64,000 bases of DNA from an uncultured Bacteroidales bacterium (GTDB taxonomy: Bacteria; Bacteroidota; Bacteroidia; Bacteroidales; P3), in contig CAJOFL010000002.1 in the NCBI GenBank assembly GCA_905233895.1, positions 1-64,000 on the forward strand, given 5' to 3'. Both the position numbers and the translations under genes were made by a program. The notes beneath the pieces were generated by a model. That model was not told the DNA's origin. It did not search any database and saw only the letters and a program-made list of their open reading frames with translations. The first letter of the stretch is position 1, and the number at the start of each line of letters is the position of its first letter. Shown here piece after piece: positions 26,228 through 35,931 of the stretch.

Positions 26228-27100
26228 TTATTTGCGGGTGCGCTGGAAGACGTAGGTTATTGGGTCGGCATTGGGATCTTCGTCGTCGGTATATACGATG
26301 ACTATGGTCTCGTTGGAGGGGTTGTAGGTGAAATCGAGGGTCTCCTCGTAGGGCTGGCCTTCGTCGACACCGCTCTGGGTTATCGTGCCAGTGTGGGTGG
26401 CCTCGTTGTATGTCCAGGTGAAGGTGTCGCTTTCATCGATATTGTCGGAGTAGACGGTCGCGCCGTTCATCATTATCGTTATAGTACCGACAATGTCCAA
26501 GGTGCCGTTGTTGCCGGTTGAAGCAAACTCCATAATGATGTCGGCGTCTGTGACGTAGGTCCAGGTGCCGTCTTCGTCTGTCTCGGTTTCAGTTTCATCC
26601 ATGGAGCAGGTCCACATGGTGCCGGCGGGGAAGTCCTCGGGATTGGGCTCAGGACCAGGGCCGGGACCGGGGCCGGGATCCTCACCGTTGACTTTGGTCA
26701 GGTGCATGGTGACGTCGCCCTGCATGTCGGTGCCGGGGATTACGTTGCCGGTCAGCGAGGCCTCGGTGGCACTGATGCTGACGATTGTGAAGCTGTACTC
26801 GTTACCGCCATTGGGGTGCACGGTGAGCTCATTGTTGTTGACGCTCCATGTGAAGTTGTTGTTGTTATGCTGGCCGTTTTCAAGAACCTCGCCAGTGCCA
26901 TTGGCGTTCATCACGAGCACCATGTTCTCCGGGGTCATCTCTTGGCCGTTGAAGGTCATGTGGTCAACCTTCCAATTGCCCACCAGGCTGCTGTTGTTGT
27001 CGTCGCCGCCTTGATTGTCGGGCGTGGGGTCGTCGGGGTTGCAGGCGGCAAAGCACATCATGAGTGCTGCTGCCAGGGTGAAAAGAAATCCTTTTTTCAT
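26228..27100 (-). CDS. Lipoprotein with lipocalin-like domain and Gly-Pro linker
   Basis: MCFAACNPDDP lipobox; LVGNWKVDHMTFNGQEMTPENM; linker GEDPGPGPGPGPEPNPEDFPAG. Confidence 0.7.
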   Translation of the reverse strand: MKKGFLFTLAAALMMCFAACNPDDPTPDNQGGDDNNSSLVGNWKVDHMTFNGQEMTPENMVLVMNANGTGEVLENGQHNNNNFTWSVNNNELTVHPNGGNEYSFTIVSISATEASLTGNVIPGTDMQGDVTMHLTKVNGEDPGPGPGPGPEPNPEDFPAGTMWTCSMDETETETDEDGTWTYVTDADIIMEFASTGNNGTLDIVGTITIMMNGATVYSDNIDESDTFTWTYNEATHTGTITQSGVDEGQPYEETLDFTYNPSNETIVIVYTDDEDPNADPITYVFQRTRK

Positions 27101-27119
27101 AATTTTAATATTTAAGGGG

Positions 27120-27551
27120 TTAATACATTTTGAAGGAGACTTCAGGCTTGGAGAAGGTCTGGATGTACTCGTCGTAGCCTTCCTCGCCCGGGGTGATGAT
27201 TTGGAGGGTCAGTTCCTTTCTCTTGGAGTTGTAACTGAAGGGATGTCTCTTTTGGTTGAAGGTGATGGTGCCTTCCGAGCCGTCGAACGTGTAGGTGAAG
27301 TTAGTGGTGGTGCTTTCGCCATCTGTCACCATGCCAAAGGCTTCGGAGAATGGCCGTTGAACTAGATTGCCTGCGGTTTCGCTGGTGAAGGTAAGGGTGT
27401 CGTGGCTGCCGATTGTGGCGTCGAATCCTCCCATGGATACCTGTCCGGCAGCAGTACCTTGCCAGCGGGTGCCGGGGATATCGAACTTGTTGCACGAAAT
27501 GGTCAGCATCATGGTGATTGCGGCCAGTGCCGTCAGGATTGTTTTTTTCAT
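27120..27551 (-). CDS. Small lipoprotein, unknown function
   Basis: MLTISCNKFDIPGTRWQGTAAG; same strand as the upstream lipocalin-like gene. Confidence 0.6.
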   Translation of the reverse strand: MKKTILTALAAITMMLTISCNKFDIPGTRWQGTAAGQVSMGGFDATIGSHDTLTFTSETAGNLVQRPFSEAFGMVTDGESTTTNFTYTFDGSEGTITFNQKRHPFSYNSKRKELTLQIITPGEEGYDEYIQTFSKPEVSFKMY

Positions 27552-27570
27552 ATCTCGGTGTGTGTTATGT

Positions 27571-28875
27571 TCATTGTGCTGTATGTTCCATGGGCACCAC
27601 TTTCGAGTGGTCGATTCCGAAGGGGTCGGGCTGCTCGGCGACGGAAGCCTGGTCGGTACTGTCGTGTCGGTATTCCAGTCCTCGTTCGGGGCGGGCGCAG
27701 TCGCTCATGTTCTGCTGTATGCGGGCCACGTCTTCAGGGGTGAGGGGGCGTTCGGCGTTCTTGAACCGCTGGCGGTGGAAGGGGAATGCTTCGGCCAGTT
27801 CGCCGCTGTAGTAGAAGTCGAAGCCGATGGCCCCGAAGGTGTAGTCGCGGTCGCCTACCTTGATATGGCTGCCGCCGGCCATGGGGTTGGGTTTGGGCAC
27901 CGACTGCGAGAAGCCGACATTGAAGAGTGTGAAGAGAATGTCGGGGCGGTCGCTGATGTCGTAACCCGCACGGCGCCACTGCAGCATGGTCTGGTGGAGG
28001 ATGCATCCAGTGTATATATAGCTGTAGAGGTGGTTGCGGTAGTCGACCAGTCGGTTGTAGCGTTCTGTGACGTGGTCATCGGTCTCGAAGTCGAGCAGGT
28101 GTTCATAGGCGGCCCCCATATAATACTCCGAAGTTGGGTCTTTCAGGTGTTCTTCGACGGCCTCGGCGGTGAAGTCCTTTATTCCGTTGACTCCATAGCT
28201 GAACTGGCTCTGTACGCTAAGCACTTTGACGGGGCCGAGGTATTTCTTGAACATTTCGCGCTTGGAGTTGAAGAGGCGTATCTGCTCGCCGATGAGGCAG
28301 CTGACGATAAGGCGCGGTTCGACGCCTGTGAGACGGCCGGCCTCGCGGATGAGGGCGGTGTCGCGGGTGATGGCGTCGCGCAGGGCGGGCCATTCGGGGC
28401 CGTCCATCCAGGGGATGATGTTCCCGCGCTGCTGTTGCGGCATTGAGGTGAGAATGCCGGCGATGGCGTCGGATAGACGGTCGATGCTGTCGTTCTCCTC
28501 CATATATATGGCGGCAGCGGCCACCATACGGTCTACCACGAGGGGGTCGTCGCTGAACTGGGCTGCACGGAGCATCAGGCGCGCGTTCTCGGGGTAGAAG
28601 CGGGCGAGTGCGGCCAGACGGCCGTACTGCAGGGCCCATTGCTCGTCGATTTGCTGCTGGGTGAGTTTGGCATCTTTGAGGCCTTTGACCTCGCTGACGG
28701 ACATGAGGTAACGGTAGTTCTTGTCGACGGCACCACGATTGTTGGTGACGCCCAGTTGGTAGAGGCCCCAGGCCCCTATGATGGCGACACCCGCCAGTGC
28801 GAAAAGCACCAGCAGGATGTCGCATATCTTGCGCCACAGGGGGCGCTGCTTGAATTCAAGCCAGAGGTTCTTCAT
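27571..28875 (-). CDS. Membrane-anchored extracytoplasmic protein, unknown (possible lysozyme-fold/DUF1402-like)
   Basis: Single N-terminal TM; GVEPRLIVSCLIGEQIRLFNSKREMFKKYLGPVKVLSVQSQFSYGVNGIKDFTAEAVEEHL; ATG overlaps the nhaD-like stop. Confidence 0.55.
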   Translation of the reverse strand: MKNLWLEFKQRPLWRKICDILLVLFALAGVAIIGAWGLYQLGVTNNRGAVDKNYRYLMSVSEVKGLKDAKLTQQQIDEQWALQYGRLAALARFYPENARLMLRAAQFSDDPLVVDRMVAAAAIYMEENDSIDRLSDAIAGILTSMPQQQRGNIIPWMDGPEWPALRDAITRDTALIREAGRLTGVEPRLIVSCLIGEQIRLFNSKREMFKKYLGPVKVLSVQSQFSYGVNGIKDFTAEAVEEHLKDPTSEYYMGAAYEHLLDFETDDHVTERYNRLVDYRNHLYSYIYTGCILHQTMLQWRRAGYDISDRPDILFTLFNVGFSQSVPKPNPMAGGSHIKVGDRDYTFGAIGFDFYYSGELAEAFPFHRQRFKNAERPLTPEDVARIQQNMSDCARPERGLEYRHDSTDQASVAEQPDPFGIDHSKVVPMEHTAQ

Positions 28876-30230
28876 TTCAGGTTAGCCAACCAAGGTATGC
28901 TTTCGAAGAGGGTGAGGTCCATGGCGATGAACACCAGCGCACCGGCGATATAGCCTGCGAGGGCGAGGAGGGTGATGCGCTTGAGGTACCAAATGAAGTC
29001 GATTTTCTCCATGCCCATGACGGCCACACCAGCGGCGGAGCCGATGATGAGGAGCGATCCGCCGGTGCCGGCGCAGTAGGCCAGGAACTCCCAGAAGGGG
29101 TGGTTCTGCATGAAGATGGCGTCGATGCCCTCGAGGGGGTACATGCCCATGGCGGCGGCCACGAGCGGCACGTTGGCGACCACCGACGAGAGGACGCCGA
29201 TAATGAGGTCGATGAAGAAGAATCCGGGGGCTTCGGTGCCGAATGCGCCGTTGAGTGCGGCGGCCAGGCTGCCGAGGATACCGCTCACCTTCAGGCAGCT
29301 GACGGCCATCAGGATGCCGAGGAAGAAGAGGATGGTGGGAGTGTCGATGTGCTCAAGGGTGGAGACGGCGGTGGGCAACTTGTGGCCGTTCTTCTCCTGC
29401 TTGCGGCTGATGATTTCGGTGGTAATCCAGAGGATAGCCAGCGAGAAGAGCATGCCGAGGTAGGGTGGCAGGTGGGTGATGGTTTTGAAGATAGGCACGA
29501 AGATGAGGCCGCAGATACCCATGATGAGGATGAGGCGGCGGTACTTGACCGGCACCTCGATGCCGCTCTGGCTCTCGGCGGGGCGCTCAATGTCGCCCTT
29601 GAGGGTGGCTCCGATGATGAGGACGGGCACCACCATGCAGACGAGGCTAGCGATAATGGTCTTGACGATAATGTTGATGGTGGTTACCTGGCCACCAATC
29701 CAGAGCATGATGGTAGTGACGTCGCCGATGGGGCTCCAGGCGCCGCCGGCGTTGGCGGCGAGGATGACCATGCCGGCGTAGAGCCAGCGCTCCTTCTGGT
29801 CGGCAATGAGCTTGCGGAGCAGTGCAACCATGACGATAGCGGTGGTCATGTTGTCGAGCAGGGCCGAGAGGAAGAAGGTGAGTATGCTGATGACCCAGAG
29901 GAGTTTCTTCTTGTCGGTGGTGGTAATCTTGTCGGTGATGATGCGGAAGCCCTGATAGTCTTCAATGAGCGTCACGATAGTCATGGCGCCGAGGAGGAAG
30001 AAGACTATCTCGGCGGTCTCGCCGAGGTTCTCGATGAGGTTGCCGCTGATGAAGCCGCGCCAGGACTCGAGGTCGAGGTCGGGGCGGGCAATCGTGCTGC
30101 AGAACGAGAAGACGGCCCAGATGATGGTGCCGAGGGCCAGTGCGGTGGCCGTCTTGTTGATTTTGAACGGATGCTCCATCGCGATGAAGAAGTATCCGAC
30201 GATGAAAATGGTAACAAGTGCTACAACCAT
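28872..30230 (-). CDS. nhaD: NhaD-family Na+/H+ antiporter
   Basis: ArsB/NhaD-type SLC13 topology: LIENLGETAEIVFFLLGAMTIVTLIEDYQGF, SALLDNMTTAIVMVALLRKL, LAANAGGAWSPIGDVTTIMLWI. Confidence 0.9.
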   Translation of the reverse strand: MVVALVTIFIVGYFFIAMEHPFKINKTATALALGTIIWAVFSFCSTIARPDLDLESWRGFISGNLIENLGETAEIVFFLLGAMTIVTLIEDYQGFRIITDKITTTDKKKLLWVISILTFFLSALLDNMTTAIVMVALLRKLIADQKERWLYAGMVILAANAGGAWSPIGDVTTIMLWIGGQVTTINIIVKTIIASLVCMVVPVLIIGATLKGDIERPAESQSGIEVPVKYRRLILIMGICGLIFVPIFKTITHLPPYLGMLFSLAILWITTEIISRKQEKNGHKLPTAVSTLEHIDTPTILFFLGILMAVSCLKVSGILGSLAAALNGAFGTEAPGFFFIDLIIGVLSSVVANVPLVAAAMGMYPLEGIDAIFMQNHPFWEFLAYCAGTGGSLLIIGSAAGVAVMGMEKIDFIWYLKRITLLALAGYIAGALVFIAMDLTLFESIPWLANLK

Positions 30231-30257
30231 GGTATTGTTTTTTTTAGTTGTTGTTGA

Positions 30258-32249
30258 TTATCGTTTGTTTTTCTCTTTCTGCATCTGCTCGGCCATTTTC
30301 TGCATCTCTTCGAGACGTTTGGCAAAGTTGCTCTTTCTCTTCTTGGTGCCCTTGCCGTTGGCATGCTTGAGATCGTAGGCGGCCATGTGGGCACGGACCT
30401 TCTTTTCGCTGGTGAAGCGGCGGATGAGCATCATGGTGCACATGGTGAAGGTAAGCGAGATGAGGTAGTAGAGGTTCAGTCCGGCACTCTGGCTGTTGAA
30501 GATGAAGAGCATCATGAAGGGCATGAAGTACATCATGAATTTCATGCCGGGCATGCTTTGGGTGCCGGCCTGCTGTTTCATGGTATACCAGGTGTAGAAG
30601 AACTGCATGCCGAACATCAGCAGGCAGAAGAGGGAGATATGGTCGCCATAGAGCGGGATGTTGAAGCCGAAGTCGAGGATGGAGTCGTAGTTGGAGAGGT
30701 CGGGGCACCAGAGGAAGGGTTTCTGGCGCAGCTCGATAGCCTGCGGGAAGAACATGAACATAGCGGTGAGGAACGGCATCTGGATGAGCACAGGGAGGCA
30801 GCCCGCCACAGGGCTGTATCCCGCCCGTTTCTGCAGGGCCATCATCTCCTGCTGCTTCTGCATGGCCTGCTCCTGCTTGGGATACTTCTTGTTGAGGGCG
30901 TCCATCTCGGGCTTGAGCACACGCATTATGGCGCCGCCCTGGTAGCTCTTGTAGACCAGTGGCAGCAGCACGAGGCGGATGAGGAGAGTGAAGACTATGA
31001 TGATGATACCGTAGTTCCAGTTGAAGCGCTCGAGGAAGTTGAAAGCCGGTACGATGAGGTAGCGGCTGATGCTCTTCGAGATGACGGTCCAGCCGAGTGG
31101 CAGCATACGGTCATATCCGCGATGCATGTGGCGCAGGTCGCGCAACTTGGTGGGCCCGTAGTAGAAACTGAGGTTCATCTGCGGGTGCTCCTGGCTGTAG
31201 GGCAGGCCGATGACGGCATACATATCGGTCAGGTAGTTGCTGACGGTGTCGCGCTTGTCGGTCGAAACCTGCAGGTCGGCGTTCTCGAAAGGCACTCCGC
31301 CTTCAGCATTTATGATGGCTGCGAAGTACTGGTCCTTGAATGCCACCCAGTCGAGTTCGGTCTTCACTTGCTTCTGCTTGTCCTGACCCATACCCACGTT
31401 GCTGGGGTTCTTCTCTTTGGGGCCTTTGTAGTAGATGCTGCTGTAGTAGCGCTCGCGGTCGCTGTTGCGGTTGCTCTTGCCGCGGCTTCCGCTGTTCACC
31501 TTCTCCTGGCGCAGCATGCGGTTCTGCCACTGGAAGTCCATATATGGGGTGTTGCGGACAACCTTCTGCAGGCCAACGAAGTTGATGTCGAAGTCAACCT
31601 CATAACTGTCGCCGTGCAGGGTGTAAGCGAATTCGAGGTAGCCGTGATTGACGCTGTCGTCGATTTCGGCACGGAAACGGACGCGTAAAGTCTCTTCTAG
31701 GTCAAGGTAGAGTTCGTTGTCGATGAGACTGTTGTAAACAGGTCTGTCTGTGTCGCCGAGGTAGGGCACAAACACCAGGTCTTTGGTATTGATTACACGG
31801 TTGTCCTCAGTCGAGAAAACAAGGTTCATATTGTCCTCCGAGGGGGTGATGAGCACCAGCTCGTTGCTGTCGTAGGTCATGTAGTCGGCAAGTACCACGC
31901 GGTCGACGCGGGCGCCGAGGGTGTTGAACTCCACGGTCATCAGGTGGTTACTCATGGTGAAGCTACGCACCTCGCCCTGCGTGGCGGCGTTGAACACACC
32001 CATGTCCTGCACCTTACGGCCGGCAATCTGCTGCACTGTGGTGTCGCCGGCGGCGGCCAGGCTGTCGACACGGGCCTTCTCGGCTTCGAGCGAGTCGGCC
32101 AGGCGCTGCGCCTCGAGGTTGGCCTGCATAGTGCTGTCGTAAACGCGCTGTCGTTCGGCAATTTCCTCCTTCGACGGGGCAATCCAGAACATGTAGCCCA
32201 CGAAAATACCGAATATCAGTATCAGTCCGATGATTGATTTCTTATCCAT
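30258..32249 (-). CDS. yidC: Membrane protein insertase YidC
   Basis: N-terminal periplasmic domain; FNWNYGIIIIVFTLLIRLVLLPLVYKSYQ, GCLPVLIQMPFLTAMFMFFPQAIELRQKPFLW. Confidence 0.95.
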   Translation of the reverse strand: MDKKSIIGLILIFGIFVGYMFWIAPSKEEIAERQRVYDSTMQANLEAQRLADSLEAEKARVDSLAAAGDTTVQQIAGRKVQDMGVFNAATQGEVRSFTMSNHLMTVEFNTLGARVDRVVLADYMTYDSNELVLITPSEDNMNLVFSTEDNRVINTKDLVFVPYLGDTDRPVYNSLIDNELYLDLEETLRVRFRAEIDDSVNHGYLEFAYTLHGDSYEVDFDINFVGLQKVVRNTPYMDFQWQNRMLRQEKVNSGSRGKSNRNSDRERYYSSIYYKGPKEKNPSNVGMGQDKQKQVKTELDWVAFKDQYFAAIINAEGGVPFENADLQVSTDKRDTVSNYLTDMYAVIGLPYSQEHPQMNLSFYYGPTKLRDLRHMHRGYDRMLPLGWTVISKSISRYLIVPAFNFLERFNWNYGIIIIVFTLLIRLVLLPLVYKSYQGGAIMRVLKPEMDALNKKYPKQEQAMQKQQEMMALQKRAGYSPVAGCLPVLIQMPFLTAMFMFFPQAIELRQKPFLWCPDLSNYDSILDFGFNIPLYGDHISLFCLLMFGMQFFYTWYTMKQQAGTQSMPGMKFMMYFMPFMMLFIFNSQSAGLNLYYLISLTFTMCTMMLIRRFTSEKKVRAHMAAYDLKHANGKGTKKRKSNFAKRLEEMQKMAEQMQKEKNKR

Positions 32250-32325
32250 AGTTGGTAGTTGTCTTCTTGTTTATTGCGTTGGTTGTAAATAATATACGTC
32301 GCTCCTTCGAGCGTGGAGTAAATTG

Positions 32326-32333
32326 CAAAGATA
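32326..32333 (-). promoter_or_regulatory. -7 box TATCTTTG for yidC
   Basis: CAAAGATA on +, 77 nt upstream of the yidC start. Confidence 0.5.
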
Positions 32334-32394
32334 CGAAAGTTTTTCTATTTATTATAAAAAATGTTTTTTGAAAGCCAGGATGAGTGTCGGAGAA

Positions 32395-32495
32395 GGGCAG
32401 GCGTTGGTCAGGCGTTGATCAGGCGTTGATCAGGCGAAGGTGGGGTAAAGATACTGGTATTCTGTGAGTTATGTAAATTTTAACATTATATAACA
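32395..32495. repeat. Family A repeat, copy 2
   Basis: GGG CAGGCGTTGGT CAGGCGTTGAT CAGGCGTTGAT CAGGCGAAGGTGGGG... to AACATTATATAACA; same layout as copy 1. Confidence 0.9.
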
Positions 32496-32578
32496 TTGGT
32501 AGTCAGTGCTTTGGCTATTTCTGGGAATTTTGTCTTTGCCGATGCAATAAATCCTGCGCGAGGCCGTTAATTGGTATT

Positions 32579-33952
32579 ATGAAAAGGATTATTTTGGCGG
32601 CCGTCATGCTTTTTGCCACTCTGACGGCCCATGCATACGACTTCAGCGCTTCGGCGCCGACGGGTCAAACACTCTATTTCAACATAGTGGATGGCGGTGT
32701 GGATGTCACTTGCCCCGGTTCGGCAAACGCAAGTGGCTGGAACGGATTCACCAAGCCGTCGGGCGCGTTGACGCTGCCCGCCACGGTTGTCTATGCCGAT
32801 TCCACCTACCATCTTGTCGGCGTTGGCCGATATGCCTTCTACGGTTGTTATGCCTTGACCTCGGTTGTTGTGCCTGAAGGGGTTGCGACGCTCGGTCAAG
32901 CTGCCTTCAGTGGTTGCTCCGCGATGGATTCCATAGCCCTGCCGTCGACACTCATCTCGCTGGGTGTCACGGCGTTGTACGGCTGTACTTCGCTCACCGC
33001 CATCTCCTGTGCCGCCACCGTGCCCCCGACGGTTGCCGGTACCACCTTCGGGAATGTCAACACCTCCGCCTGTACACTCTACGTTCCATGCACTGCCACA
33101 GTGGCTTATGCCGCTGCCACGGGGTGGGCCGATTTCGATTTGGCCCCCTACGGTTCCTGCAACGCCACGGTCGTTGCGCAGCCAAACCACGGCGACCGCG
33201 GGTCGGTGACCGGTTCGGGAACCTACGCAATCGGCACCGTTGTCACCCTCGCCGCCAATCCGGCCGACGGCTTTTTCTTCGCCTTATGGCACGACGGCGA
33301 CACCCTGAACCCTCGCCTCGTCACCCTCGACCGCGACACTTCGTTCACCGCCATGTTCTACCCCATGCAGCGAGATACGGTGGTTTCCGTTGTTGTTCAG
33401 CACGATACGGTTGTTTTGTATGATACTATCACGGTGCCGGTTGTCCACGTTGACACGGTTGTTCTCTATGACACTATGTGGCTTACCGATACCGTGCAGT
33501 TGGTTGACACCGTCACACCGACCTATTTCCGCTTGCAGGTGCTGGGTTCGACGGGTGGTGTCGGTATCGGAAGCACCTTGGTTCCCGCCGGTATAGAACT
33601 GGAAATCGGGGCGTTGCCGATAGAGGGTTACCGCTTCACCGGGTGGGATGACGGTTCGGTAGACAATCCGCGTCGCCTGACGCTTATGTCAAATACCACG
33701 GTTACAGCCTTGTTCGCCGTTGTCACCGGCATCGACGATGCCGCCGCTCCAGTATGGACCGCTGCCGTCGAAGGGCGTTATGTGGTGGTTTCGGGCGTTG
33801 AAAACCGGTCGATAAGCCTCTATGATACCCAGGGTCGCCGCCTTTTCCACGGCCGTTCCCACTCCGACCGGCTGGTGCTCCGAGCCCCTTCCGCTGGCGT
33901 TTATCTCGTTTCCGTCGATGGTTCGCCGGCCCGCAAGGTGCTGGTCGACTGA
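32579..33952 (+). CDS. Secreted BspA-like LRR protein with DTV-rich linker, InlB/Listeria-Bacteroides-type repeats and T9SS-like C-terminal domain
   Basis: LRR_5 pattern GRYAFYGCYALTSVVVPEGVATLGQAAFSGCSAMDSIALPSTLISLG; GTYAIGTVVTLAANPADGFFFALWHDG; C-term SISLYDTQGRRLF...LVLRAPSAGVYLVSVDGSPARKVLVD. Confidence 0.8.
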   Translation: MKRIILAAVMLFATLTAHAYDFSASAPTGQTLYFNIVDGGVDVTCPGSANASGWNGFTKPSGALTLPATVVYADSTYHLVGVGRYAFYGCYALTSVVVPEGVATLGQAAFSGCSAMDSIALPSTLISLGVTALYGCTSLTAISCAATVPPTVAGTTFGNVNTSACTLYVPCTATVAYAAATGWADFDLAPYGSCNATVVAQPNHGDRGSVTGSGTYAIGTVVTLAANPADGFFFALWHDGDTLNPRLVTLDRDTSFTAMFYPMQRDTVVSVVVQHDTVVLYDTITVPVVHVDTVVLYDTMWLTDTVQLVDTVTPTYFRLQVLGSTGGVGIGSTLVPAGIELEIGALPIEGYRFTGWDDGSVDNPRRLTLMSNTTVTALFAVVTGIDDAAAPVWTAAVEGRYVVVSGVENRSISLYDTQGRRLFHGRSHSDRLVLRAPSAGVYLVSVDGSPARKVLVD

Positions 33953-33989
33953 CGTTGATTCAAATATTTTATAATCAATAAACTGAATT

Positions 33990-35390
33990 ATGAAACTGCA
34001 ATTCTTGGGTGCCACCCGCGAGGTTACTGGAAGCAAGCATCTTATCACTACCAAGAGCGGGCTGAAAATCCTCCTCGACTGTGGCATGTACCAGGGCAAG
34101 GGTCTCGAGACCGACGCTATGAACCGCGACTTGGGCTTTGAACCTTCAGAGATTGACTACCTTATTCTCTCCCATGCTCATATCGACCACTCCGGTTTGA
34201 TTCCCTATATCTATAAGAACGGCTTCCGTGGAACGGTGGTTTGCACCCCCGCCACCCGTGACCTTTGTGCCATTATGCTCGCCGATGCCGGACGCATCCA
34301 GGAGCAGGATACGCAGACTTTCAACAAGAAACGCAAGGTACAGGGTCTCGAACCCGTGGAGCCTATCTATGACGAGCAGGACGCTCAGGCCTGTATGTCG
34401 TGCTTTATCAGTGTTCCATACCACAAGAAATTCAATATCGAAGGCGAGGTGACCGTCGAGTTTTTCGATGCCGGCCATATCCTCGGTTCGGCGTTTGTCT
34501 ATCTTGAAATCAAGGATGGCCGCCGTAAGATACGTCTCGGGTTCACCGGTGACATAGGTCGCTACAACAAGCAGATACTCAAAGACCCCGAGCCGTTCCC
34601 GCAGGTGGATCACCTTATCATGGAAAGCACCTATGGCGATCGGCTGCATGAGAGTCTTGAAAATGCTGAGCAAGAGCTGCTTATGGCGGTTTTGGATACT
34701 TGCACCAAGAAGAAAGGCAAGCTTATCATACCCAGTTTCGCCATTGGCCGTGCCCAGGAAATCATCTATGCCCTTGATCGTTTGGAGCATGTCAAGCTGC
34801 TGCCGGATATCGATGTCTTTGTCGACAGCCCGCTTTCCGTCAGCGCCACCAATATCATGCGGCTCCATACCGAGTGTTTCAACCAAGCAATTGCCGATTA
34901 TTGCCAAAATGATCCCGACCCGTTCGGGTTCGACCGTCTGCACTACATCCAGTCGGTGATGGAGTCCAAACAGTTGAATATCCGCCACAAGCCGTGTGTC
35001 ATCATCGCAGCCAGCGGCATGATGGAGGCCGGTCGTGTGAAGCACCACCTGGCCAACCATATCGACAATCCCGCCACTACCATACTCTGTGTCGGTTATT
35101 GTGAGCCTAGCACATTGGGTGCCAAGATTATGCGTGGCGACGAGGAGGTCTCGATATTCGGCCAGCGTCACAAGGTTCGTGCCGAGTTGCGCCGTATCGA
35201 TTCGTTCTCCGGACATGGCGATTACGAGGAGATGATACGTTATATCTCCTGTCAGGATCAGCGTAAGGTGAAGAATCTCTTCATCGTGCATGGCGAGGAG
35301 GAGACCCAGAGGCACTTCGCCGACACCCTCCGTTCCCGTGGTTGGCGCCATATTTCCATCCCCGAGTTCCGTGAGGAGGTGGAGATATGA
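33990..35390 (+). CDS. MBL-fold/beta-CASP RNA-processing hydrolase
   Basis: MKLQFLGATREVTGSKHLI, LSHAHIDHSGLIP, FFDAGHILGSAFV, beta-CASP SFAIGRAQEIIY, ASGMMEAGRVKHHL, DSFSGHGDYEE. Confidence 0.93.
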   Translation: MKLQFLGATREVTGSKHLITTKSGLKILLDCGMYQGKGLETDAMNRDLGFEPSEIDYLILSHAHIDHSGLIPYIYKNGFRGTVVCTPATRDLCAIMLADAGRIQEQDTQTFNKKRKVQGLEPVEPIYDEQDAQACMSCFISVPYHKKFNIEGEVTVEFFDAGHILGSAFVYLEIKDGRRKIRLGFTGDIGRYNKQILKDPEPFPQVDHLIMESTYGDRLHESLENAEQELLMAVLDTCTKKKGKLIIPSFAIGRAQEIIYALDRLEHVKLLPDIDVFVDSPLSVSATNIMRLHTECFNQAIADYCQNDPDPFGFDRLHYIQSVMESKQLNIRHKPCVIIAASGMMEAGRVKHHLANHIDNPATTILCVGYCEPSTLGAKIMRGDEEVSIFGQRHKVRAELRRIDSFSGHGDYEEMIRYISCQDQRKVKNLFIVHGEEETQRHFADTLRSRGWRHISIPEFREEVEI

Positions 35391-35923
35391 ATATAGCGGT
35401 CTTCTGTGGCTCGTCGGTTCCGACCGACACTCGCATTGCCGATGCCGCGCATGAACTGGGCCGTCGTATCGCAGAGGCGGGGCATACCCTCGTCTATGGC
35501 GGCTCCAATCTGGGCTTGATGGGTGTTGTAAGCGGTGCGGCTCTCGAGGCTGGTGGTCGCGTCATTGGCGTAATACCTACGCTTTTCAGCGAGGAAATCA
35601 TCAATTCACAGCGCGTTACCGAGTTGGTTCGGGTTGCTTCCATGGCCGCCCGCAAGGAGTGGATGCTGCGTGAGTGCGACGCTTTCGTGGCTTTCCCGGG
35701 AGGTATAGGTACTCTTGACGAGGTGCTTGAGGTGTTGGTTGCCAATCAATTGAAGCAGATGGACAAGCCGATGGCCCTCTTCAACCATGCCTGTTTCTTC
35801 GCCCCGTTCCTGCAACAGGTCGACGTTATGGGCAGCAATGGTTTCTTCCGTTCGGGTGTCAGGCCCTCAATCATCGTCTGCGAAGATGTCGGCGAACTTC
35901 TTACCGAGTTGAATATTAAATAG
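35387..35923 (+). CDS. LOG-family (TIGR00730-like) protein
   Basis: VFCGSSVPTD, LVYGGSNLGLMGVVSGAAL, AFPGGIGTLDEVLEVL (PGGxGTxxE). Confidence 0.93.
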   Translation: MNIAVFCGSSVPTDTRIADAAHELGRRIAEAGHTLVYGGSNLGLMGVVSGAALEAGGRVIGVIPTLFSEEIINSQRVTELVRVASMAARKEWMLRECDAFVAFPGGIGTLDEVLEVLVANQLKQMDKPMALFNHACFFAPFLQQVDVMGSNGFFRSGVRPSIIVCEDVGELLTELNIK

Positions 35924-35931
35924 AATAGAAG

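Noticed and set aside
29100-30257. 385-aa acidic plus-strand ORF
   Set aside because: Antisense to nhaD; Asp/Glu/His-rich low-complexity product typical of shadow ORFs.
30363-31688. 441-aa plus-strand ORF
   Set aside because: Antisense to yidC, no domain motifs.
32300-32313. CGCTC-CTTC-GAGCG hairpin in the yidC leader as a riboswitch
   Set aside because: Only a 5-bp stem; too short to claim a regulatory RNA.
34146-35351. 401-aa minus-strand ORF
   Set aside because: Antisense to the MBL/beta-CASP gene, whose catalytic motifs are intact.
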